From an uncultured Planctomycetota bacterium (lineage in GTDB: Bacteria; Planctomycetota; Planctomycetia; Gemmatales; HRBIN36), in NCBI GenBank assembly GCA_937944855.1, contig CALFAY010000032.1, positions 74,194 to 138,193 on the forward strand: a DNA stretch of 64,000 bases. The letters are read 5' to 3'. The notes under the pieces were generated by a model. It did no database searches. It was not told the origin of the DNA and saw nothing but the letters and a program-made list of their open reading frames with translations. The number at the start of each line of letters is the position of its first letter. Within the stretch, counting starts at the first letter, position 1. The translations under genes were made by a program, and so were the position numbers. This document shows positions 44,541 to 52,144 of this stretch, piece after piece.

Positions 44541-46394
44541 ATGACGGCGATTCTCGGTATTTCCGCATACTATCACGATTCCGCAGCGGCCCTGGTCGTG
44601 GATGGCGAAATTGTCGCGGCGGCTCAGGAAGAGCGCTTCACACGGGTCAAACACGATCACGAGTTTCCCCGGCACGCCATCGCCTACTGCCTGGCTGAGG
44701 CTGGTCTGCGTCCCGAGCGTCTCGATTACGTCGCTTTCTACGACAAGCCGTTGACCAAATTTGAACGGCTGCTGGAAACCTACCTGGCCTACGCCCCCTG
44801 GGGATTCCGCTCTTTCCAACAAGCCCTGCCTTTGTGGCTCAAGAAGAAGCTCCATCTCCGCCGCGAGATCGGCAATGGCCTGGGAGGCGACTACCGGGGA
44901 CCGCTCGTGTTCTGCGACCACCACGAATCCCACGCGGCCAGTGCGTTCTTTCCCTCGCCGTTTGACGAGGCAGCGATTCTGACGCTGGACGGCGTCGGCG
45001 AATGGTCCACCTCCACCTACGGGATCGGTCGCGGCAACCGCATCCAGTTGACGCACGAGTTGCGCTTTCCGCACAGCCTCGGCCTGCTCTACTCCGCCTT
45101 CACCTACTACACCGGCTTCAAGGTCAACAGCGGCGAATACAAGGTCATGGGCCTGGCCCCCTACGGGTCTCCAATCTACCGCGACCTCATTCTGGAACAC
45201 CTGATCGACCTCAAGGAAGACGGTTCCTTCCGCATGGACATGCGGTATTTCAACTACTGTCAAGGGTTGACCATGACCTCGGAACGGTTTCACCGGCTGT
45301 TCGGAGGTCCGCCCCGCCAGCCCGAATCCAGGGTGACGCAGCGGGAGATGGATCTGGCCGCCTCCATTCAGTCCGTCACCGAAGAAATCATGCTGCGGAT
45401 GGCCCGGCACGTGCATCGGCAGACGGGCATGGAGAACCTCGTTCTGGCCGGTGGCGTGGCCCTCAATTGCGTCGGCAATGGCCGCATCCTGCGGGAAGGG
45501 CCGTTCCAGAACATCTGGATTCAGCCGGCGGCGGGAGATGCCGGCGGGGCCTTGGGAGCAGCCTTGTTCACCTGGTACCAGCTTCTGGACCGCCCCCGAC
45601 ACCCGAACGGAAAAGATGCCATGCACGGGGCATTGCTCGGTCCGAGCTACGATCCGCAGGAAGTGGCTGATTACCTCGACCTCATCGGGGCCATCCATCA
45701 CAGTTTCGATGACGAAGCCGCCTTGCTGGAGCATGTCGCCGATCTGCTGGCCGACGAAAAGGTCGTCGGCTGGGTCCAAGGCCGCATGGAATTCGGGCCG
45801 CGAGCCCTCGGCTGTCGCAGCATCCTCGGCGACGCCCGCAGTCCCCGTATGCAGTCGGTGATGAACCTGAAGATCAAATTCCGCGAGTCGTTCCGGCCCT
45901 TTGCGCCGGTGGTATTGCGGGAACACGTGGACGAATACTTCGAGATGCGACCCGGTGAAGACAGCCCCTACATGCTTCTGGTCGCTCCGGTCAGACACGA
46001 CAAACGGTTGAGGAACCCGCGTTCCGCCGAAGGCATCCCAGAAATCGAACTCGAAGGGATTGCCCGGTTGAATGTGCCGCGCTCGGTGATTCCGGCAGTG
46101 ACTCATGTGGACTATTCGGCCCGGGTCCAGACCGTGGACCCCCACCGCCACGGCCGCTTCTACCGGCTCCTGAAACGCTTTTACGAGAAAACCGGCTGCT
46201 CTGTGCTCATCAACACCAGCTTCAACGTCCGAGGCGAACCCATCGTCTGTTCCCCAGCCGACGCCTATCGCTGTTTCATGGGCACCAACATGGACGTGCT
46301 GGTCATTGAAAACCAGGTGCTCTACAAGCACGAACAGCCCAAGGACAAGGCGACGGATCGCAAGCAGTATCTCGCCCAGTTCGCCCTGGATTGA
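44541..46394 (+). CDS. NodU/CmcH/SxtI-type carbamoyltransferase
   Basis: 617 residues. Carbamoyl phosphate is turned into carbamoyl-AMP and passed to a hydroxyl of a sugar or other acceptor. N-terminal ASKHA-fold domain: ILGISAYYHDSAAALVVDG at the start, metal-binding DHHESHAASAF (His127, His128, His131), NSGEYKVMGLAPYG and GGVALNCVGNG. C-terminal Kae1/YrdC-like domain: GRMEFGPRALGCRSILGD and INTSFNVRGEPIVCS. The family start is the ATG at 44541. It heads a run with SxtJ-like and DUF5989 genes. The acceptor is unknown. Confidence 0.93.
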   Translation: MTAILGISAYYHDSAAALVVDGEIVAAAQEERFTRVKHDHEFPRHAIAYCLAEAGLRPERLDYVAFYDKPLTKFERLLETYLAYAPWGFRSFQQALPLWLKKKLHLRREIGNGLGGDYRGPLVFCDHHESHAASAFFPSPFDEAAILTLDGVGEWSTSTYGIGRGNRIQLTHELRFPHSLGLLYSAFTYYTGFKVNSGEYKVMGLAPYGSPIYRDLILEHLIDLKEDGSFRMDMRYFNYCQGLTMTSERFHRLFGGPPRQPESRVTQREMDLAASIQSVTEEIMLRMARHVHRQTGMENLVLAGGVALNCVGNGRILREGPFQNIWIQPAAGDAGGALGAALFTWYQLLDRPRHPNGKDAMHGALLGPSYDPQEVADYLDLIGAIHHSFDDEAALLEHVADLLADEKVVGWVQGRMEFGPRALGCRSILGDARSPRMQSVMNLKIKFRESFRPFAPVVLREHVDEYFEMRPGEDSPYMLLVAPVRHDKRLRNPRSAEGIPEIELEGIARLNVPRSVIPAVTHVDYSARVQTVDPHRHGRFYRLLKRFYEKTGCSVLINTSFNVRGEPIVCSPADAYRCFMGTNMDVLVIENQVLYKHEQPKDKATDRKQYLAQFALD

Positions 46395-46420
46395 GGCTCT
46401 GAGACGACGGAGAACAAGGG

Positions 46421-46837
46421 ATGGCGCTCCTCAGCATCAACTGGAATCCGCCTCTGCATCAGGTCCGGCAATTTGGACTGATCGCAGCGGTTTTCTGTTT
46501 GCTCCTGGCCGCGTGGTGGCAATTCCACGACGGTTCCCCACTAGCCGCGGAGATCGCCGCCGCCGTTGGGATTGCGTGCATTGTCCTCGCGCTGGCTTGG
46601 CCAGCTGGTCTTCGATATGTCCAAATCGGCGTAATGGCCGCCGTCTATCCGGTCGGCTGGCTTGTCAGCCATCTGGTGCTCGTCGTCATCTGGTACGGAC
46701 TGTTCACGGCCGTGGCGACGGTTTTCCGCCTGATCGGCCGGGACGTTCTCCAGCGGTCTTTCGACCGCTCCGCCACGAGCTACTGGCAGCCCAAGGTCAC
46801 GCCCACGGATGCGACGCGGTACTTGCGGCAGTACTGA
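46421..46837 (+). CDS. SxtJ-like small membrane protein
   Basis: 138 residues with helices at about 16-34, 43-64 and 75-97. The C-terminus has FDRSATSYWQPK, the pattern shared with SxtJ-type proteins found behind carbamoyltransferases. Function is undefined; it may present the acceptor or product at the membrane. It begins 26 bp after the carbamoyltransferase. Confidence 0.8.
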   Translation: MALLSINWNPPLHQVRQFGLIAAVFCLLLAAWWQFHDGSPLAAEIAAAVGIACIVLALAWPAGLRYVQIGVMAAVYPVGWLVSHLVLVVIWYGLFTAVATVFRLIGRDVLQRSFDRSATSYWQPKVTPTDATRYLRQY

Positions 46838-46894
46838 CAACTTCATGACACTGACACGCTCATGGCAGATCAGGGGAAAACGAGGGAAGCAGGA

Positions 46895-47086
46895 ATGCAA
46901 TCGCAAAACACATTCGAATCTGCGAGCAAACAGCCGACCCCGGGTTTCCTGACCGAGTTCTGGCTGTTCCTGATGACCAACAAGAAGTGGTGGCTGCTAC
47001 CGATTCTGATCGTCATGCTGTTGTTGGGCTTGCTGGTGTTTCTGTCTTCTACGCCGCTGGCTCCGTTCGTGTACACGCTCTTCTAG
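46895..47086 (+). CDS. DUF5989 small membrane protein
   Basis: 63 residues from ATG 46895, chosen because GAGGGAAGCAGGA lies just before it; an ATG at 46862 would add 11 residues but has no ribosome site. One long helix with KKWWLLPILIVMLLLGLLVF and the ending APFVYTLF identify DUF5989, which occurs with carbamoyltransferases and SxtJ-like proteins. Short length and conserved Lys-Trp-Trp suggest a membrane subunit of the complex. Confidence 0.82.
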   Translation: MQSQNTFESASKQPTPGFLTEFWLFLMTNKKWWLLPILIVMLLLGLLVFLSSTPLAPFVYTLF

Positions 47087-47094
47087 ATCAGGTG

Positions 47095-48327
47095 ATGAAG
47101 CCGACTCCGTTCAGTCCACAGACTGGAAAACTGCCTGATTCACCTGCCGGGCCAGGATGTTCCGGAGGAAGGGCATGGTTTTACCGCCCGGCCTTGGCGA
47201 GCGGCAGCATCCTTGCGCTGTTGCTGGCGTTGGAGATCGGCTTTCGCATCTACGATTCGGCATTCTGCGGATTTCCCTTCCTGTGGGATCCAGCCTCGTC
47301 CTCCAGGAAGCAGACGACGCTGTGCAATCCGTTCTTGCTCTTCCGCGGCGGCTGGCAAGACTATCGCACTCGCACGAAAAGGCCGGACCAAGTCATCAAG
47401 CCGGACGGCCGGGAAGTGGTCCGCATCGTCTGTCTGGGAGGTTCGACGACCCAGGACACCACGGCATTCGTCGAAGAAGGCATCACCTATCCCACGGAGC
47501 TTCAGCGGTTGCTCAACGAACGACTGGCTGACGACCGAATCGTGGTGGAGACGATCAACGCTGGATTTGCTGCCCACTCGACCTTGCACATGCTGATTCT
47601 GCTTCAGACGGAATTGCTAGAGCTGAAACCCGACGTGTTGATCGTTTACGAGAACATCAACGATTTGACGGTGAACTACTTTCCTGGTCCGACCTTACCG
47701 GCCTACGCCAACAAGTTCCTGCATCCGTACTATCTGCCGCCGGAAATGACCGTCGAACGGGCGACGTTGTTGGACCATTCCCGCTTCTACACCTGGACCA
47801 AGGCCCGCTTGAGAACGGTAGTGAATCGGACCATCCGCTACACCGACGAGCCGCTCGATCTGCCCCATGCACATGTCTTTCGTCGCAATCTGCAAAGCAT
47901 GATTGCCGTGGCTCAGGCTCACGGCATCCATGCGGTGCTCGGGCAGCAGGCTCTGGCCGCCGATCAGGCACTCTTCGAGAAGCACTTCCGCACCAAGTCG
48001 TACAACACGGTCGTAGTTTACCCGCGAATCGCTCAACTGGTGCAGCACTTTGAGCACTACAACGGCATTGTGCGCGAGGTGGCCGATGCCCACGGACTTA
48101 CCTGCGTCAACGTCTATGAACGCCTGAAGTATCGCCACGACCTGTTCGCCGACGTCGTTCACCTTCACGCCGCCGGGTCGCGGGAAGTCGCCCAGGAGTT
48201 TGCCGACCGGATTTGGCAGGATCAGGGTTTCCAGCGCATCCTCGCTGAGAAGCGTCGGATGAGGAGCCTCGCCCATCGAGGGAACGGAACAGGACAAGAC
48301 CCATTCAAGGAGGAGGTAGGCCCATGA
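47095..48327 (+). CDS. Membrane-anchored SGNH/GDSL hydrolase
   Basis: 410 residues starting 8 bp after the DUF5989 stop. It has an N-terminal helix (about 31-48) and then an SGNH fold: block I CLGGSTTQ with the nucleophile Ser, block II-like NAGFAAHST with Gly, block III-like YENINDL with Asn, and block V DVVHLHAAG with Asp and His. It may add or remove acetyl or acyl groups on the same glycan or lipid as the carbamoyltransferase. It overlaps the next gene by 4 bp. Confidence 0.85.
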   Translation: MKPTPFSPQTGKLPDSPAGPGCSGGRAWFYRPALASGSILALLLALEIGFRIYDSAFCGFPFLWDPASSSRKQTTLCNPFLLFRGGWQDYRTRTKRPDQVIKPDGREVVRIVCLGGSTTQDTTAFVEEGITYPTELQRLLNERLADDRIVVETINAGFAAHSTLHMLILLQTELLELKPDVLIVYENINDLTVNYFPGPTLPAYANKFLHPYYLPPEMTVERATLLDHSRFYTWTKARLRTVVNRTIRYTDEPLDLPHAHVFRRNLQSMIAVAQAHGIHAVLGQQALAADQALFEKHFRTKSYNTVVVYPRIAQLVQHFEHYNGIVREVADAHGLTCVNVYERLKYRHDLFADVVHLHAAGSREVAQEFADRIWQDQGFQRILAEKRRMRSLAHRGNGTGQDPFKEEVGP

Positions 48328-49019
48328 AAGGATTGTGGCTGATGGGATCGGTTTGCGTCACTGTGTTGACGCTTCACGCCGAAACTCGGGGCCAGCCCGA
48401 GCCGCCGCCGTTGCGGCTGACCGATCCTTCAAAACCTGCCAGCGAGCCGGGCGACTTGAAACCCGTGGCGCCAAGGCAAGGTCCGCTGCCGTTGACGCCT
48501 CCGCCCGCTCCGTCCCTCACTCCGTCGGTTACGGAAACTCGCCCCAGTCAGCCGGTCACGGGCTTCGTCGTTCCAGGCAAGCCGGATGCCGCATCACAAC
48601 CAGGCACGCTCGAAGGCCCGATACCGCCGCCTTCGGGACCAACTCCCGCCACGGTCACGATTCAGGTTCCGGCTAATGCGACCCTGTACTTCGGCGAGCA
48701 ACGCATGAACCAGACGGGAACGACGCGGACCTTCCGCTCCCCGCCTTTGGAGCCGGGAAAGACCTACGTTTACAAGGTCAAGGTGAGCTGGCCTTCCGGA
48801 CCCGGGCAGACCGCCTACAGTGCCGAGCATGAGATCACCGTTCGGGCAGGACAGACCACCGTGCTTGACTTCACGCCTCTGGCCAAGGCTGGATCGCCAA
48901 TCACCAACCAGCCGGCGACCGGAAACCTCCCGCCCGTCCAGCCGACGCCGCGTTGGCGGCTTCCGGACTTCTCCGACATCTTTCGGCGGACGTCCCGGCC
49001 GTCACCGCAGGCACCTTGA
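48324..49019 (+). CDS. TIGR03000-like exported protein
   Basis: 231 residues with a short signal peptide (about 1-22) and a long Pro-rich linker (25-110). The TIGR03000 domain covers about 112-175: TVTIQVPANATLYFGEQRM, TRTFRSPPLEPGKTYVYKVK and EHEITVRAGQTTVLDF. This beta domain is common in planctomycetes and unknown in function. Translational coupling (ATGA) joins it to the SGNH gene. The C-terminal tail is basic and Pro-rich. Confidence 0.85.
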   Translation: MKGLWLMGSVCVTVLTLHAETRGQPEPPPLRLTDPSKPASEPGDLKPVAPRQGPLPLTPPPAPSLTPSVTETRPSQPVTGFVVPGKPDAASQPGTLEGPIPPPSGPTPATVTIQVPANATLYFGEQRMNQTGTTRTFRSPPLEPGKTYVYKVKVSWPSGPGQTAYSAEHEITVRAGQTTVLDFTPLAKAGSPITNQPATGNLPPVQPTPRWRLPDFSDIFRRTSRPSPQAP

Positions 49020-49053
49020 AACCAAGGCAGGGTTTCTGAAGTTCACGCGAAAG

Positions 49054-49080
49054 CGCCCGGTCAGTCTGATTGGCCGGGCG
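49054..49080 (+). terminator. Intrinsic terminator after the carbamoyltransferase cassette
   Basis: 10-bp stem (CGCCCGG/CCGGGCG core plus T-G, C-G, A-T), 7-nt loop, followed by TTTCG. It also contains the stop of the convergent 3'-phosphoesterase gene, so both transcripts may end here. Confidence 0.7.
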
Positions 49081-49471
49081 TTTCGTATTGCAAGACCCAC
49101 CCTTCAGATGCCTCACCAGTGTTGTGAGGACTTGGACTGGCAGCGGCCGATCTCCAGAGTCGGACGCGCCCCCGCACCATGCCGCCGTAAAGCACGGCAA
49201 TGATCTCGCCCTCCGACCACCGCAACGGTTCATAAACTCCTGCGTCGATTCGTCTGACTTCCCCGCGGCCGCCGCTGATCGGGCCTTCGTAGTCCAGATA
49301 GACCAGGCGATGGTCGGCGATGCGTTCGGCAGTCTGCTCCGTGCCGGGGTGCGGCACCGAGTCCAGACGCCAAGTCAACAGCTTCATTCCGTCTTGAAGC
49401 ATCAGGTCGTAGTGACTGTCGCTGGCGTGCTGGTGGTGCAGCAGCACCCACCGCTGCGAACCTCTGGACAT
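49061..49471 (-). CDS. Stand-alone LigD-type 3'-phosphoesterase domain protein
   Basis: 136 residues from ATG 49471. It matches the 3'-phosphoesterase (PE) domain of LigD, which trims 3' phosphates or ribonucleotides at broken DNA ends: RWVLLHHQHASDSHYDLMLQ carries the His-Asp metal-binding signature, with TWRLDSVP and YLDYEGPISGGRGEVRR following. Usual LigD fuses PE to ligase and polymerase domains; here it is alone and no Ku or ligase is nearby. An in-frame start at 49555 is possible but unsupported. Confidence 0.85.
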   Translation of the reverse strand: MSRGSQRWVLLHHQHASDSHYDLMLQDGMKLLTWRLDSVPHPGTEQTAERIADHRLVYLDYEGPISGGRGEVRRIDAGVYEPLRWSEGEIIAVLYGGMVRGRVRLWRSAAASPSPHNTGEASEGWVLQYETPGQSD

Positions 49472-49660
49472 GCCATGATGGCTCCCTGGGGGACTCGATA
49501 CTCTGCCGGGATTGCCCACCACAAACACCTTAACGCTTTCGCAGCGGCCGGCCAATGCTCTGAGTCAGAACCCGTAAATCACCGAACTGCGACATGCCGA
49601 CAAGGGATGCTGAGATGGCGGCGTTGCGAACCAGGAAGCCTTCAGACTCCGGGTCGCCTC

Positions 49661-50203
49661 ATGGAAGTGAAACTGAATCTTCCGGCACGCGCATGGGCGG
49701 CCTTGGACGCAGCGTTAGCCTTTTTCCGCTCCGCCCCGGGAGACATTCTCTCCGCTCGTCCGCTTATGCGGCATTGCCGGTTTCTGCACCATCTCCTGAA
49801 CAAGTCCGGGTTGCGTTCGAGTTATGTTCGCGTCGGCTCCGTGGCTCCGGGCCGGGATCTCCTGCGGCTCCGCGTTCATGGGGAGCACAGCCCGCATCAG
49901 CCTTTGGAAATCAACTTGCCCAGCAGCGTCGCTCGGGGTCTGGCCGAAGCCTGCCTGACCATTATCGAGGTCCAGACCGACGCGGAGTTAGGGCAGCTGC
50001 TCGACCACGAGGCCGAAGAACTTCTGGCTGCCAAACTGTTTCTCAGCGAATTGCGTCGTACCTGTGTTAGAAGACTCATTCCGCAGCGGCGTGGCCGGGG
50101 ACTGATTGTCTGGGACGAGAGACGACGCGAGTATCTGTTCACCGCTCAAGCCGCCTGGCGCGTCCAGCAACACTTTCTGCGTGCGGGGGCCTCTCCCAAT
50201 TGA
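49661..50203 (+). CDS. Hypothetical protein, helical, unknown family
   Basis: 180 residues from ATG 49661; the frame is open far upstream, and an ATG at 49613 is an alternative with a purine run too close. The sequence mixes charged helices (SARPLMRHCRFLHHLLNKSG, then AEACLTIIEVQTDAELGQLL) with a basic stretch ending RRREYLFTAQAAWRVQQHF. I recognise no domain. The stop is 10 bp from the convergent HEAT gene. Start position is uncertain. Confidence 0.6.
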   Translation: MEVKLNLPARAWAALDAALAFFRSAPGDILSARPLMRHCRFLHHLLNKSGLRSSYVRVGSVAPGRDLLRLRVHGEHSPHQPLEINLPSSVARGLAEACLTIIEVQTDAELGQLLDHEAEELLAAKLFLSELRRTCVRRLIPQRRGRGLIVWDERRREYLFTAQAAWRVQQHFLRAGASPN

Positions 50204-50213
50204 CGGGAGGGCG

Positions 50214-51830
50214 TCACAGGTCGAAACCGGCGCTGGCGAGCTTGCGTCGGGCGTCCTTGGCCCGGGGCGATTGCGGTGCGCGTTGGATGACCAGTTGCAG
50301 GACTTTTCCACCGAACTCGCGGGCTGGCCCATTCTGTTCGGCGAAATGAAATCCGAGGTAAAACAAATCCTCGGGATCAAGAAACCTGGCCTTGGCGAGA
50401 TGTCCGAGGAGATCGAAGCTGCGGTCCTGCAAGAGCCGAGCGAACTGAGCCAGGGAAGGCTCGGCTTGTCGAGCTTCGGGAGCCAGGTTGTGGTCCGCGA
50501 TCTTCAGCCCGGTAGCCGCCAGCTCAAACCGAATCGCAGGACCACAGGCTGCGTCCCGGGCCAGCAAACGAAGATAGTTCACTGTCCCGGCGTAGTCTTT
50601 CTTCTTGCGGAGAGCCAAGGCCCGGCTTTCGATTTGTTCCCGCAGCCAGGCAGCGTCGGAGTGTCGGAGCAGATGGAAAAGAGGTTCGGCACGGCGGTCC
50701 TCGGCTTCATGGTATTGACAGGCCTTCGTCAGCACGCGCTCGCGAAGCGCCGTCGGCAATTCGCCCTCAATGGCTCGGGCCAAATCCCAGGCGGTTTCCG
50801 GACGGGAAGCGTCGAGCAAGGCCTCGATCAAGCTTTTGCGGCCTGTGGGGGTGCTACGCAAAGCAGCCAAAGCAGCTTCCCGAAGCCGCCGATCGCCGTG
50901 GTCCAGTTGCGCCGTCAGTCCGCGGGCTACGTCCGGGTGCGGAAAACTCCCGAGCTTTTCGACGGCGAAGCGGCGGATGGCCACATCGGGTGCGTCGAAG
51001 AGTTTGGAAAGTAGCGGCACGAGTTTCGGCGTCGCGGGCACCTGCTGTAACAGCATCATCGCGGGTGCGGCGATCTGGAAATCCGAGTCCAAGGCGCATT
51101 GGACCAGCATTGCAAGGTGCTTTTCACCGCGCGGCGGTCCCAAGTTGCCGAGAGCTTGCAAGGCGGAAGCTCGCACTGCCGGCGGTCGTTTCGAATTGAT
51201 GCGCGACCAGAAAATGGACTCGGACGCCGGATCGTGCAGGGCGGCCAGAACCCGCAGCATGGCAGCCTCGGAAGCGGACGACAGCTTGCCGGCGCTTTTG
51301 CCGCTGAGTTTTTCGATGAGGTATCGGGTCAGAGCTTTTCGCCGTCCAGGAGGCAGCTTGGGGACGTCGGCGGCCAGCGACTTGGCGGCGGCCGTGACGA
51401 CGGCGTCATCCTCGTCGAGCAGAGAGTGGGCAGCTGCCACGGCGGCGGCGTCGGTATCTCCGTGAGCCAACGCGGAAACGACACGGCTCCGTTGGGCCGT
51501 GGGCAATTCGTGCATGAGTTTTTCGATTGCCTTCGCCCCTCGGCTGCCGAGATTGCCGGCCGCCTCCGCAGCCGATTCCAGCTCGGCTCCACCCCGGCGG
51601 ACAAGCTCCAACAGGCGGGGCAGCGCCTGCTCCGCTTTAATTTTTCCAAGGGCTTCGATGGCCGCCAGCCGCAGATCAAGGTCTTCGTCTTCCGTCGCCG
51701 AGAGCAAGGCTTTGACCAGGGCCGAGTCTCGAGAGCCGATCGCGGAGCCTACCAGCACCGCAGCTCGACGCAACGGGAGCGGTCCTTCCCCGATCAATCG
51801 CACAAGGCCTTTCAAGGTGGCATCGGCCAT
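50214..51830 (-). CDS. HEAT-repeat protein
   Basis: 538 residues with no signal peptide, so cytoplasmic. About ten HEAT-type helical pairs have the LRLAAIEALGKIKAEQALP pattern; other copies include ASALQALGNLGPPRGEKHL and REAALAALRSTPTGRKSLI. The C-terminal ~120 residues are a different helical region. It is likely a protein-interaction scaffold. No phycobilin-lyase signature is evident. ATG 51830 is preferred to an upstream alternative at 51848. Confidence 0.88.
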   Translation of the reverse strand: MADATLKGLVRLIGEGPLPLRRAAVLVGSAIGSRDSALVKALLSATEDEDLDLRLAAIEALGKIKAEQALPRLLELVRRGGAELESAAEAAGNLGSRGAKAIEKLMHELPTAQRSRVVSALAHGDTDAAAVAAAHSLLDEDDAVVTAAAKSLAADVPKLPPGRRKALTRYLIEKLSGKSAGKLSSASEAAMLRVLAALHDPASESIFWSRINSKRPPAVRASALQALGNLGPPRGEKHLAMLVQCALDSDFQIAAPAMMLLQQVPATPKLVPLLSKLFDAPDVAIRRFAVEKLGSFPHPDVARGLTAQLDHGDRRLREAALAALRSTPTGRKSLIEALLDASRPETAWDLARAIEGELPTALRERVLTKACQYHEAEDRRAEPLFHLLRHSDAAWLREQIESRALALRKKKDYAGTVNYLRLLARDAACGPAIRFELAATGLKIADHNLAPEARQAEPSLAQFARLLQDRSFDLLGHLAKARFLDPEDLFYLGFHFAEQNGPAREFGGKVLQLVIQRAPQSPRAKDARRKLASAGFDL

Positions 51831-52129
51831 GAATCCACTCTTTGGCACAGGCTACGTTCTTGCTGGAATCGCTTCCGCGGGTATTCTCCTGCTCCCATTT
51901 GGGATCCGCAAGGGGACGCTGCTCCGCTCGACAATTGCTGCCACACGATCGCGAATTTTCGATTGTAGCGATTGTGCCAGAAACGGAGGCTCAGCAACAG
52001 CTAATAAATGGAGGGATTCGGAATTTCTCCAAAATGTACTGGCATTGCCGCCAACCGGCGATTTAAGATAGGTTCATGTCTGCTGCTGCGAGAGTGATGC
52101 GGCTCGCGGCCACATCTTAACCTGTTCTG
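51831..52129. other. Intergenic region between HEAT and VWA genes
   Basis: 299 bp AT-richer than its surroundings, presumably holding both divergent promoters. I found no convincing -35/-10 pair, RNA or gene. Confidence 0.5.
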
Positions 52130-52144
52130 ATGGAGTCGTGGACA

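Noticed and set aside
44397..46331. A 644-residue minus-strand frame opposite the carbamoyltransferase
   Set aside because: Shadow of a conserved gene; composition (many His, Val, Gly) is typical of reverse-frame translation and there is no ribosome site.
49061..49471. A fragment of a broken LigD gene
   Set aside because: The domain is complete with start, ribosome context and stop, and no ligase or polymerase remnants flank it.
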